This document shows positions 1-9,992 of a stretch of 38,873 nt of DNA, piece after piece (position 1 is the first letter of the stretch; every line of letters starts with the position of its first letter). Source of the stretch: Carex sylvatica (taxonomy: Eukaryota > Streptophyta > Magnoliopsida > Poales > Cyperaceae). A model generated the notes under the pieces. It was not told where the DNA came from. It did no database searches and was given only the letters and a program-made list of their open reading frames with translations. The DNA lies in NCBI GenBank assembly GCA_964058845.1, contig CAXKVR010000657.1:2501-41373 (forward strand), read 5' to 3'. The position numbers and the translations under genes are program-made.

Positions 1-3000
1 AAACCCTAAACCCTAAACCCTAAACCCTAAACCCTAAACCCTAAACCCTAAACCCTAAACCCTAAACCCTAAACCCTAAACCCTAAACCCTAAACCCTAA
101 ACCCTAAACCCTAAACCCTAAACCCTAAACCCTAAACCCTAAACCCTAAACCCTAAACCCTAAACCCTAAACCCTAAACCCTAAACCCTAAACCCTAAAC
201 CCTAAACCCTAAACCCTAAACCCTAAACCCTAAACCCTAAACCCTAAACCCTAAACCCTAAACCCTAAACCCTAAACCCTAAACCCTAAACCCTAAACCC
301 TAAACCCTAAACCCTAAACCCTAAACCCTAAACCCTAAACCCTAAACCCTAAACCCTAAACCCTAAACCCTAAACCCTAAACCCTAAACCCTAAACCCTA
401 AACCCTAAACCCTAAACCCTAAACCCTAAACCCTAAACCCTAAACCCTAAACCCTAAACCCTAAACCCTAAACCCTAAACCCTAAACCCTAAACCCTAAA
501 CCCTAAACCCTAAACCCTAAACCCTAAACCCTAAACCCTAAACCCTAAACCCTAAACCCTAAACCCTAAACCCTAAACCCTAAACCCTAAACCCTAAACC
601 CTAAACCCTAAACCCTAAACCCTAAACCCTAAACCCTAAACCCTAAACCCTAAACCCTAAACCCTAAACCCTAAACCCTAAACCCTAAACCCTAAACCCT
701 AAACCCTAAACCCTAAACCCTAAACCCTAAACCCTAAACCCTAAACCCTAAACCCTAAACCCTAAACCCTAAACCCTAAACCCTAAACCCTAAACCCTAA
801 ACCCTAAACCCTAAACCCTAAACCCTAAACCCTAAACCCTAAACCCTAAACCCTAAACCCTAAACCCTAAACCCTAAACCCTAAACCCTAAACCCTAAAC
901 CCTAAACCCTAAACCCTAAACCCTAAACCCTAAACCCTAAACCCTAAACCCTAAACCCTAAACCCTAAACCCTAAACCCTAAACCCTAAACCCTAAACCC
1001 TAAACCCTAAACCCTAAACCCTAAACCCTAAACCCTAAACCCTAAACCCTAAACCCTAAACCCTAAACCCTAAACCCTAAACCCTAAACCCTAAACCCTA
1101 AACCCTAAACCCTAAACCCTAAACCCTAAACCCTAAACCCTAAACCCTAAACCCTAAACCCTAAACCCTAAACCCTAAACCCTAAACCCTAAACCCTAAA
1201 CCCTAAACCCTAAACCCTAAACCCTAAACCCTAAACCCTAAACCCTAAACCCTAAACCCTAAACCCTAAACCCTAAACCCTAAACCCTAAACCCTAAACC
1301 CTAAACCCTAAACCCTAAACCCTAAACCCTAAACCCTAAACCCTAAACCCTAAACCCTAAACCCTAAACCCTAAACCCTAAACCCTAAACCCTAAACCCT
1401 AAACCCTAAACCCTAAACCCTAAACCCTAAACCCTAAACCCTAAACCCTAAACCCTAAACCCTAAACCCTAAACCCTAAACCCTAAACCCTAAACCCTAA
1501 ACCCTAAACCCTAAACCCTAAACCCTAAACCCTAAACCCTAAACCCTAAACCCTAAACCCTAAACCCTAAACCCTAAACCCTAAACCCTAAACCCTAAAC
1601 CCTAAACCCTAAACCCTAAACCCTAAACCCTAAACCCTAAACCCTAAACCCTAAACCCTAAACCCTAAACCCTAAACCCTAAACCCTAAACCCTAAACCC
1701 TAAACCCTAAACCCTAAACCCTAAACCCTAAACCCTAAACCCTAAACCCTAAACCCTAAACCCTAAACCCTAAACCCTAAACCCTAAACCCTAAACCCTA
1801 AACCCTAAACCCTAAACCCTAAACCCTAAACCCTAAACCCTAAACCCTAAACCCTAAACCCTAAACCCTAAACCCTAAACCCTAAACCCTAAACCCTAAA
1901 CCCTAAACCCTAAACCCTAAACCCTAAACCCTAAACCCTAAACCCTAAACCCTAAACCCTAAACCCTAAACCCTAAACCCTAAACCCTAAACCCTAAACC
2001 CTAAACCCTAAACCCTAAACCCTAAACCCTAAACCCTAAACCCTAAACCCTAAACCCTAAACCCTAAACCCTAAACCCTAAACCCTAAACCCTAAACCCT
2101 AAACCCTAAACCCTAAACCCTAAACCCTAAACCCTAAACCCTAAACCCTAAACCCTAAACCCTAAACCCTAAACCCTAAACCCTAAACCCTAAACCCTAA
2201 ACCCTAAACCCTAAACCCTAAACCCTAAACCCTAAACCCTAAACCCTAAACCCTAAACCCTAAACCCTAAACCCTAAACCCTAAACCCTAAACCCTAAAC
2301 CCTAAACCCTAAACCCTAAACCCTAAACCCTAAACCCTAAACCCTAAACCCTAAACCCTAAACCCTAAACCCTAAACCCTAAACCCTAAACCCTAAACCC
2401 TAAACCCTAAACCCTAAACCCTAAACCCTAAACCCTAAACCCTAAACCCTAAACCCTAAACCCTAAACCCTAAACCCTAAACCCTAAACCCTAAACCCTA
2501 AACCCTAAACCCTAAACCCTAAACCCTAAACCCTAAACCCTAAACCCTAAACCCTAAACCCTAAACCCTAAACCCTAAACCCTAAACCCTAAACCCTAAA
2601 CCCTAAACCCTAAACCCTAAACCCTAAACCCTAAACCCTAAACCCTAAACCCTAAACCCTAAACCCTAAACCCTAAACCCTAAACCCTAAACCCTAAACC
2701 CTAAACCCTAAACCCTAAACCCTAAACCCTAAACCCTAAACCCTAAACCCTAAACCCTAAACCCTAAACCCTAAACCCTAAACCCTAAACCCTAAACCCT
2801 AAACCCTAAACCCTAAACCCTAAACCCTAAACCCTAAACCCTAAACCCTAAACCCTAAACCCTAAACCCTAAACCCTAAACCCTAAACCCTAAACCCTAA
2901 ACCCTAAACCCTAAACCCTAAACCCTAAACCCTAAACCCTAAACCCTAAACCCTAAACCCTAAACCCTAAACCCTAAACCCTAAACCCTAAACCCTAAAC

Positions 3001-6000
3001 CCTAAACCCTAAACCCTAAACCCTAAACCCTAAACCCTAAACCCTAAACCCTAAACCCTAAACCCTAAACCCTAAACCCTAAACCCTAAACCCTAAACCC
3101 TAAACCCTAAACCCTAAACCCTAAACCCTAAACCCTAAACCCTAAACCCTAAACCCTAAACCCTAAACCCTAAACCCTAAACCCTAAACCCTAAACCCTA
3201 AACCCTAAACCCTAAACCCTAAACCCTAAACCCTAAACCCTAAACCCTAAACCCTAAACCCTAAACCCTAAACCCTAAACCCTAAACCCTAAACCCTAAA
3301 CCCTAAACCCTAAACCCTAAACCCTAAACCCTAAACCCTAAACCCTAAACCCTAAACCCTAAACCCTAAACCCTAAACCCTAAACCCTAAACCCTAAACC
3401 CTAAACCCTAAACCCTAAACCCTAAACCCTAAACCCTAAACCCTAAACCCTAAACCCTAAACCCTAAACCCTAAACCCTAAACCCTAAACCCTAAACCCT
3501 AAACCCTAAACCCTAAACCCTAAACCCTAAACCCTAAACCCTAAACCCTAAACCCTAAACCCTAAACCCTAAACCCTAAACCCTAAACCCTAAACCCTAA
3601 ACCCTAAACCCTAAACCCTAAACCCTAAACCCTAAACCCTAAACCCTAAACCCTAAACCCTAAACCCTAAACCCTAAACCCTAAACCCTAAACCCTAAAC
3701 CCTAAACCCTAAACCCTAAACCCTAAACCCTAAACCCTAAACCCTAAACCCTAAACCCTAAACCCTAAACCCTAAACCCTAAACCCTAAACCCTAAACCC
3801 TAAACCCTAAACCCTAAACCCTAAACCCTAAACCCTAAACCCTAAACCCTAAACCCTAAACCCTAAACCCTAAACCCTAAACCCTAAACCCTAAACCCTA
3901 AACCCTAAACCCTAAACCCTAAACCCTAAACCCTAAACCCTAAACCCTAAACCCTAAACCCTAAACCCTAAACCCTAAACCCTAAACCCTAAACCCTAAA
4001 CCCTAAACCCTAAACCCTAAACCCTAAACCCTAAACCCTAAACCCTAAACCCTAAACCCTAAACCCTAAACCCTAAACCCTAAACCCTAAACCCTAAACC
4101 CTAAACCCTAAACCCTAAACCCTAAACCCTAAACCCTAAACCCTAAACCCTAAACCCTAAACCCTAAACCCTAAACCCTAAACCCTAAACCCTAAACCCT
4201 AAACCCTAAACCCTAAACCCTAAACCCTAAACCCTAAACCCTAAACCCTAAACCCTAAACCCTAAACCCTAAACCCTAAACCCTAAACCCTAAACCCTAA
4301 ACCCTAAACCCTAAACCCTAAACCCTAAACCCTAAACCCTAAACCCTAAACCCTAAACCCTAAACCCTAAACCCTAAACCCTAAACCCTAAACCCTAAAC
4401 CCTAAACCCTAAACCCTAAACCCTAAACCCTAAACCCTAAACCCTAAACCCTAAACCCTAAACCCTAAACCCTAAACCCTAAACCCTAAACCCTAAACCC
4501 TAAACCCTAAACCCTAAACCCTAAACCCTAAACCCTAAACCCTAAACCCTAAACCCTAAACCCTAAACCCTAAACCCTAAACCCTAAACCCTAAACCCTA
4601 AACCCTAAACCCTAAACCCTAAACCCTAAACCCTAAACCCTAAACCCTAAACCCTAAACCCTAAACCCTAAACCCTAAACCCTAAACCCTAAACCCTAAA
4701 CCCTAAACCCTAAACCCTAAACCCTAAACCCTAAACCCTAAACCCTAAACCCTAAACCCTAAACCCTAAACCCTAAACCCTAAACCCTAAACCCTAAACC
4801 CTAAACCCTAAACCCTAAACCCTAAACCCTAAACCCTAAACCCTAAACCCTAAACCCTAAACCCTAAACCCTAAACCCTAAACCCTAAACCCTAAACCCT
4901 AAACCCTAAACCCTAAACCCTAAACCCTAAACCCTAAACCCTAAACCCTAAACCCTAAACCCTAAACCCTAAACCCTAAACCCTAAACCCTAAACCCTAA
5001 ACCCTAAACCCTAAACCCTAAACCCTAAACCCTAAACCCTAAACCCTAAACCCTAAACCCTAAACCCTAAACCCTAAACCCTAAACCCTAAACCCTAAAC
5101 CCTAAACCCTAAACCCTAAACCCTAAACCCTAAACCCTAAACCCTAAACCCTAAACCCTAAACCCTAAACCCTAAACCCTAAACCCTAAACCCTAAACCC
5201 TAAACCCTAAACCCTAAACCCTAAACCCTAAACCCTAAACCCTAAACCCTAAACCCTAAACCCTAAACCCTAAACCCTAAACCCTAAACCCTAAACCCTA
5301 AACCCTAAACCCTAAACCCTAAACCCTAAACCCTAAACCCTAAACCCTAAACCCTAAACCCTAAACCCTAAACCCTAAACCCTAAACCCTAAACCCTAAA
5401 CCCTAAACCCTAAACCCTAAACCCTAAACCCTAAACCCTAAACCCTAAACCCTAAACCCTAAACCCTAAACCCTAAACCCTAAACCCTAAACCCTAAACC
5501 CTAAACCCTAAACCCTAAACCCTAAACCCTAAACCCTAAACCCTAAACCCTAAACCCTAAACCCTAAACCCTAAACCCTAAACCCTAAACCCTAAACCCT
5601 AAACCCTAAACCCTAAACCCTAAACCCTAAACCCTAAACCCTAAACCCTAAACCCTAAACCCTAAACCCTAAACCCTAAACCCTAAACCCTAAACCCTAA
5701 ACCCTAAACCCTAAACCCTAAACCCTAAACCCTAAACCCTAAACCCTAAACCCTAAACCCTAAACCCTAAACCCTAAACCCTAAACCCTAAACCCTAAAC
5801 CCTAAACCCTAAACCCTAAACCCTAAACCCTAAACCCTAAACCCTAAACCCTAAACCCTAAACCCTAAACCCTAAACCCTAAACCCTAAACCCTAAACCC
5901 TAAACCCTAAACCCTAAACCCTAAACCCTAAACCCTAAACCCTAAACCCTAAACCCTAAACCCTAAACCCTAAACCCTAAACCCTAAACCCTAAACCCTA

Positions 6001-7022
6001 AACCCTAAACCCTAAACCCTAAACCCTAAACCCTAAACCCTAAACCCTAAACCCTAAACCCTAAACCCTAAACCCTAAACCCTAAACCCTAAACCCTAAA
6101 CCCTAAACCCTAAACCCTAAACCCTAAACCCTAAACCCTAAACCCTAAACCCTAAACCCTAAACCCTAAACCCTAAACCCTAAACCCTAAACCCTAAACC
6201 CTAAACCCTAAACCCTAAACCCTAAACCCTAAACCCTAAACCCTAAACCCTAAACCCTAAACCCTAAACCCTAAACCCTAAACCCTAAACCCTAAACCCT
6301 AAACCCTAAACCCTAAACCCTAAACCCTAAACCCTAAACCCTAAACCCTAAACCCTAAACCCTAAACCCTAAACCCTAAACCCTAAACCCTAAACCCTAA
6401 ACCCTAAACCCTAAACCCTAAACCCTAAACCCTAAACCCTAAACCCTAAACCCTAAACCCTAAACCCTAAACCCTAAACCCTAAACCCTAAACCCTAAAC
6501 CCTAAACCCTAAACCCTAAACCCTAAACCCTAAACCCTAAACCCTAAACCCTAAACCCTAAACCCTAAACCCTAAACCCTAAACCCTAAACCCTAAACCC
6601 TAAACCCTAAACCCTAAACCCTAAACCCTAAACCCTAAACCCTAAACCCTAAACCCTAAACCCTAAACCCTAAACCCTAAACCCTAAACCCTAAACCCTA
6701 AACCCTAAACCCTAAACCCTAAACCCTAAACCCTAAACCCTAAACCCTAAACCCTAAACCCTAAACCCTAAACCCTAAACCCTAAACCCTAAACCCTAAA
6801 CCCTAAACCCTAAACCCTAAACCCTAAACCCTAAACCCTAAACCCTAAACCCTAAACCCTAAACCCTAAACCCTAAACCCTAAACCCTAAACCCTAAACC
6901 CTAAACCCTAAACCCTAAACCCTAAACCCTAAACCCTAAACCCTAAACCCTAAACCCTAAACCCTAAACCCTAAACCCTAAACCCTAAACCCTAAACCCT
7001 AAACCCTAAACCCTAAACCCTA
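1..7022. repeat. Telomere, (CCCTAAA)n
   Basis: About 1003 head-to-tail copies of the 7-bp unit CCCTAAA run from the first base. The phase is unbroken and I saw no variant unit anywhere in the array. The C-rich strand reads 5' to 3' into the window, so the left edge is the chromosome end. This is the canonical plant (Arabidopsis-type) telomere unit. The lack of variants fits telomerase-made terminal DNA in a highly accurate long-read assembly. Confidence 0.99.
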
Positions 7023-7366
7023 GGCCCTAGGCCCTAGGCCCTAGGCCCTAGGCCCTAAGGCCTAAGCCCTAAGCCCTAAGGCCTAGGCCCTAGGCCCTAA
7101 GCCCTAGGCCCTAGGCCCTAAGCCCTAAGCCCTAAGCCCTAAGCCCTACGCCCTACGCCCTAAGCCCTAAGCCCTAAGCCCTAAGCCCTAAGCCCTAAGC
7201 CCTAAGCCCTAAGCCCTAAGCCCTAAGCCCTAAGCCCTAAGCCCTAAGCCCTAAGCCCTAAGCCCTAAGCCCTAAGCCCTAAGCCCTAAGCCCTAAGCCC
7301 TAAGCCCTAAGCCCTAAGCCCTACGCCCTACGCCCTACGCCCTACGCCCTAAGCCCTAAGCCCTAA
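7023..7366. repeat. Degenerate proximal telomere-variant repeats
   Basis: The 7-bp period continues but the units become CCCTAGG, CCCTAAG, GCCTAAG/GCCTAGG and CCCTACG. They lie in runs: mostly CCCTAGG first, then a mixed zone, a long run of CCCTAAG, a short run of CCCTACG, and finally CCCTAAG again. Variant repeats at the inner edge of telomeres are common in plants. The blocks indicate local amplification after mutation. The array stops abruptly at a transposon-derived sequence. Confidence 0.95.
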
Positions 7367-7386
7367 TTCTAGTTTTTTCACTAGTG

Positions 7387-8190
7387 GAAGGGAGATTTCT
7401 TGAGAGTCTTCTGTTCTTTTTATTATTTCCAGCATAATTTGACAGAGAAGAACAACATTTATCAAAAACATGCGTTTCTGTTTGAAGAGGGTTCTTTGGC
7501 ACGCTGAATAAAATTGAAGAGGAGCCGGGTCCGCTTCAGAGGAGGGAGCAGGCTTAGTAGGTGCTTTGGGCTGCCTCGAATAAGTAGCAAAAAGGACACG
7601 ATCCGGTCCAATGCAAGTTGTACTTGAAAGAAGGATGGAACCAACTAGGAGTGGAATCGTGCCAATTGGGGAGGGGAGCGGATCAGCTGCTGCAATGGAA
7701 GTACTCAAAATTTTTAAGGGGCCAGCGGATGAGCTCGGTTAAGGGATCAAAGGTGCAGATGGCTGTTGAGGAGAAATAGTGGGAAGGACCGGATCAGCTG
7801 TGGCATTTGTATGATGACACTTGTGTTGGTTATCGCCAAAGAAAGCATGTGGTAGAAATGGGGGCCATGCAACAATTTTTTGGGAGATAGTAGAGGCTAA
7901 GACTGAACTAGAAGCAACCGTCTTGAAATGGAGCTGAGATTCATTAAACACAAACGTGTCTAGATCGAAACGAATAATTTGTTAGAATCAAGATGTAAAT
8001 ATTTATAACCCTTTTGAGAAAGTGAGTAACCAATAAACACACAAGGTTTGGAACGTGGTTGAAGTTGATGATTGTTATAAGCCCTCGTGTAGGGAAGCAC
8101 AAGCATCCCAAAACCTGCAAAAATGAATAATCGGATTGTTTATTAAAGATTTTAGAAAAAATGGAGGAAGAAGAATTTGTCAAGGGTTGG
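7387..8190 (-). pseudogene. Broken copia pol fragment (integrase C-terminus and linker)
   Basis: Around 8117-8080 the minus strand encodes YSFLQVLGCLCFP. This is the conserved copia motif in which the region after the integrase core begins. It is followed in shifted frames by pieces matching the RSKPCVF-GYS and ISRHV-F-E landmarks of that family, the last near 7966-7930. At least two frame changes are needed to follow the homology, so it is not translatable. Further down (about 7740-7390) a proline- and serine-rich stretch looks like the integrase/reverse-transcriptase linker. A frame at 7708-7349 runs on into telomere-variant repeats, so that open frame has no biological end. The family match is made from motifs I recognise; the exact lineage is unknown. 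Confidence 0.7.
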
Positions 8191-8317
8191 TGGTTGATAA
8201 GTAAATCATACTAAAAAAAATGTCATGCCAAAATTGTGCAGGAATAGAAGCGTGTACCATATTGGCAGAAGAATCATTGGAAGGAACAAAACCAACTAGA
8301 TGATCAATCTCCATCTA

Positions 8318-8329
8318 GCTCTAATACCA
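8318..8329 (-). other. Primer-binding site of the copia remnant
   Basis: The minus strand reads TGGTATTAGAGC. It matches the plant initiator-methionine tRNA primer-binding site TGGTATCAGAGC at 11 of 12 positions. It lies 9 bp inside the LTR edge, which fixes the orientation of the element. Confidence 0.85.
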
Positions 8330-8338
8330 TAAAGAGAG

Positions 8339-8542
8339 TGATAAGTAGAGACAGAAAGATAGGATTTCAATGAGAATCTTTATTTCATCTTTATTGTGTA
8401 ATCTCACAACTGTTGTATTACATCTCTCTATATAGAGCACAGGTCAGTTTCCTAATCTCTAGCTAATTACATGTTGGACCACTAACTAACTAATCTGTTG
8501 TTATCTCATCATCTATATTTACATCCATGCAACTAACTAACA
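8339..8542 (-). repeat. Copia 5' LTR (204 bp)
   Basis: The minus strand begins TGTTAGTTAG and ends CTACTTATCA, giving the usual TG...CA ends with the binding site just inside. A TATA-like box (CTATATAGAG) lies near 8430-8445 on the minus strand. The second LTR is not in the window. A CACTA transposon begins 2 bp beyond the outer LTR edge. Confidence 0.8.
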
Positions 8543-8544
8543 TC
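8542..8544. repeat. Left target-site duplication of the CACTA element (ATC)
   Basis: ATC immediately precedes the CACTA terminus. The same three bases follow the other terminus at 33179-33181. A 3-bp duplication is diagnostic for CACTA (CMC) transposons. Confidence 0.85.
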
Positions 8545-8575
8545 CACTAATGGAAAAACAGGAATCAGGATCGGT
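8545..8575 (+). repeat. CACTA left terminal inverted repeat
   Basis: The 31 bases match the reverse complement of 33148-33178 at 26 positions. Both share the outer CACTA and the inner GGAATCAGGATCGGT. The inner part is itself the first copy of the subterminal motif. Confidence 0.9.
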
Positions 8576-8776
8576 CTATCTGGATCGACTATATGAAACA
8601 ACCGATACTAATATCTATCTGGATCGGTTCTTTGAACAAAACCGATCCTAATAGTTAATCAGGATCGGTTGCTCTAAACAACTGATCCTGATAGTTCTCA
8701 GGATCAGTTGTTTATAACAATCGATCCAGATACTATCAGGATCGATTTTTTTATAAACAACCGATCCTGATAGTGT
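8565..8776. repeat. CACTA left subterminal repeats
   Basis: About ten copies of a 12-13-bp motif, ATC(A/T)GGATCGGTT or its reverse complement AACCGATCC(T/A)GAT, are packed in alternating orientation with 10-20-bp gaps. Neighbouring pairs can form hairpins. In En/Spm-type elements such repeats bind the TNPA protein and are needed in cis for excision. That role is inferred here from position and organisation. Confidence 0.85.
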
Positions 8777-8982
8777 ATATGAAAAGTTAATTCAGTCCCA
8801 TTTATGTCAGAATCTCGTTTCTCTACCTCTATCGCCTCTCTTAACTAGCGCAGCAGCTATTTCGCCCTACATTACTTCAACTATCTCAGCTCTCTTTTCT
8901 GAGGTACATTTGATCATCTCTTTTCTCAAGTTGGCTATTACTAGTAGAGCACCATTTATTGGCTTTATGATTAACTCGATTC

Positions 8983-8999
8983 AAACCCTAAACCCTAAA
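8983..8999 (+). promoter_or_regulatory. Internal telo-box (AAACCCTAAACCCTAAA)
   Basis: Two and a half telomere units sit in the leader of the transposase gene, and an identical set lies at 14400-14416 in the duplicate. Short AAACCCTAA boxes are known plant promoter elements bound by telomere-repeat-binding proteins. Here the function is inferred from position only. Confidence 0.5.
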
Positions 9000-9647
9000 T
9001 CCTATATATATACAAGTAGTGAGTTATGATCCGGCCCGCTCAAAATCTAAACCTTATAATCTTGATTCAGCTCTTTTGTTAGTTCCACAAGCTTTTAATT
9101 ATAAGTTTGAATACCTAGCATCTTCTCACTTCAAGTTTATTTTGATATGTGGAGACTTGGATGCACATGCATATACATATATGCATATATGCTATATATG
9201 AGCTAATATATGAGCTACATATGAGTTATTCTTTATATGTGGAGGTTTTATTTATAAGTTTGAATAATACCTCTTCTTATTTCAAGATTTGCATGCACAC
9301 GCTTTTGGGTTTGCTATATATATGCTATATATATATATGCTATAGGAGCATTTTTTTTATTTCAAGTTGTAGGATATATATATAACATGCATGTTATGTA
9401 CATCTCTTAATTAGGTTCCGATCGATGTTTTAATTTTGTAGATTGGTGCAGCGATATATTTTCATCTCACTCGATCCATCATCGAAAAAAAGTTGTAAGT
9501 ACAACCTAAAACTCATGTTTAATTAGTTTTGTGCATTAATGTGTTTTTTTTTTGTAAGAGATGTATTTATATTAGCTAGGTATGTAGCTAGAGTACTGTC
9601 TTATGAGCCACAACCGCATTATTAATGCCTTTAGATCATGATACCCG

Positions 9648-9699
9648 TTCAAAATTAATCAATTAGGGATTAATTTTGAATAGTCCCCATTTTGGGACT
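9648..9699. repeat. Two small hairpins upstream of TNP2
   Basis: TTCAAAATTAATC (9648-9660) pairs perfectly with GATTAATTTTGAA (9668-9680) around a 7-nt loop. Directly after it, AGTCCC (9682-9687) pairs with GGGACT (9694-9699). They abut the much larger inverted repeat that starts at 9701. The same pair occurs 5417 bp downstream. Confidence 0.7.
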
Positions 9700-9700
9700 T

Positions 9701-9891
9701 CTCTCTGAATACTTTGTCTCATTTAGGATGCGGCCACATGTTAGTCGTGTTTTAGCATTTAAGAAAATTTCGGCAACATTTCCACTTAGTTTTCCGAATC
9801 TCGGGGAACTAAGGGGAAATGCTGCCAAAATTTTCTTAATTGCTAAAACACGACTAACATATGGCCACTACTGAGACAAAGTATTCAGAGA
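9701..9891. repeat. Long near-perfect inverted repeat (foldback) upstream of TNP2
   Basis: The outer 21 bases, from CTCTCTGAATAC to TTGTCTCA, pair perfectly with the far end. After a small asymmetric bulge the pairing continues with only scattered mismatches through GTTAGTCGTGTTTTAGCA and AAGAAAATTT to a small loop near 9796-9800. The arms are about 95 nt each. It ends about 100 nt before the transposase ATG, so a TNP2 transcript could fold it. It resembles a MITE or a young microRNA precursor. An unchanged copy lies at 15118-15308. Confidence 0.8.
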
Positions 9892-9992
9892 GTGGGATAG
9901 GATGGTAACCCGGCCCCATGTAAGCCCTATTGTGAACAGAACTAAGCTCTCCAACCTTGTTCTTAATTAATTGTGTTTTATTATAATTGCAC

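Larger units (their letters stand above)
7367..8542 (-). mobile_element. Ty1-copia LTR retrotransposon remnant, truncated at the telomere
   Basis: Read on the minus strand, the order is LTR (8542 to 8339), a tRNA-iMet-type primer-binding site (8329 to 8318), then a short leader, the C-terminal end of a copia integrase and the variable linker that precedes reverse transcriptase. Gag, protease and most of integrase are missing between the binding site and about 8190. Reverse transcriptase, RNase H and the 3' LTR are missing because the sequence ends at the telomeric array near 7367. It is therefore doubly deleted and cannot move. Confidence 0.8.
8777..9992 (+). promoter_or_regulatory. 5' regulatory and leader region of the TNP2 gene (first copy)
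   Basis: Just after the subterminal repeats there is a TATA-like TGTATATGAA near 8775. A pyrimidine-rich leader follows, ending in a good splice donor, GAG then GTACAT, at 8901-8909. The rest up to the ATG at 9993 looks like AT-rich leader/intron. It contains a telo-box-like run (8983-8999), several TATATA tracts, a possible short exon near 9442-9493 (acceptor TTTGTAG, donor GTAAGT) and three hairpins (9648-9680, 9682-9699, 9701-9891). Open frames of 60-78 codons here have no recognisable similarity and are duplicated with the DNA, so I do not call them genes. Transcription start and splicing are unproven. Confidence 0.5.

Noticed and set aside
8983..8999. Interstitial telomere as a scar of chromosome fusion
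   Set aside because: Only two and a half units, located in a transposon leader and carried by the duplication; a regulatory telo-box is simpler.
9019..9385. Small plus-strand frames of 60 and 78 codons, repeated at 14436-14802
   Set aside because: They lie in AT-rich leader with TATATA repeats, have no recognisable domain, and recur only because the DNA is duplicated.
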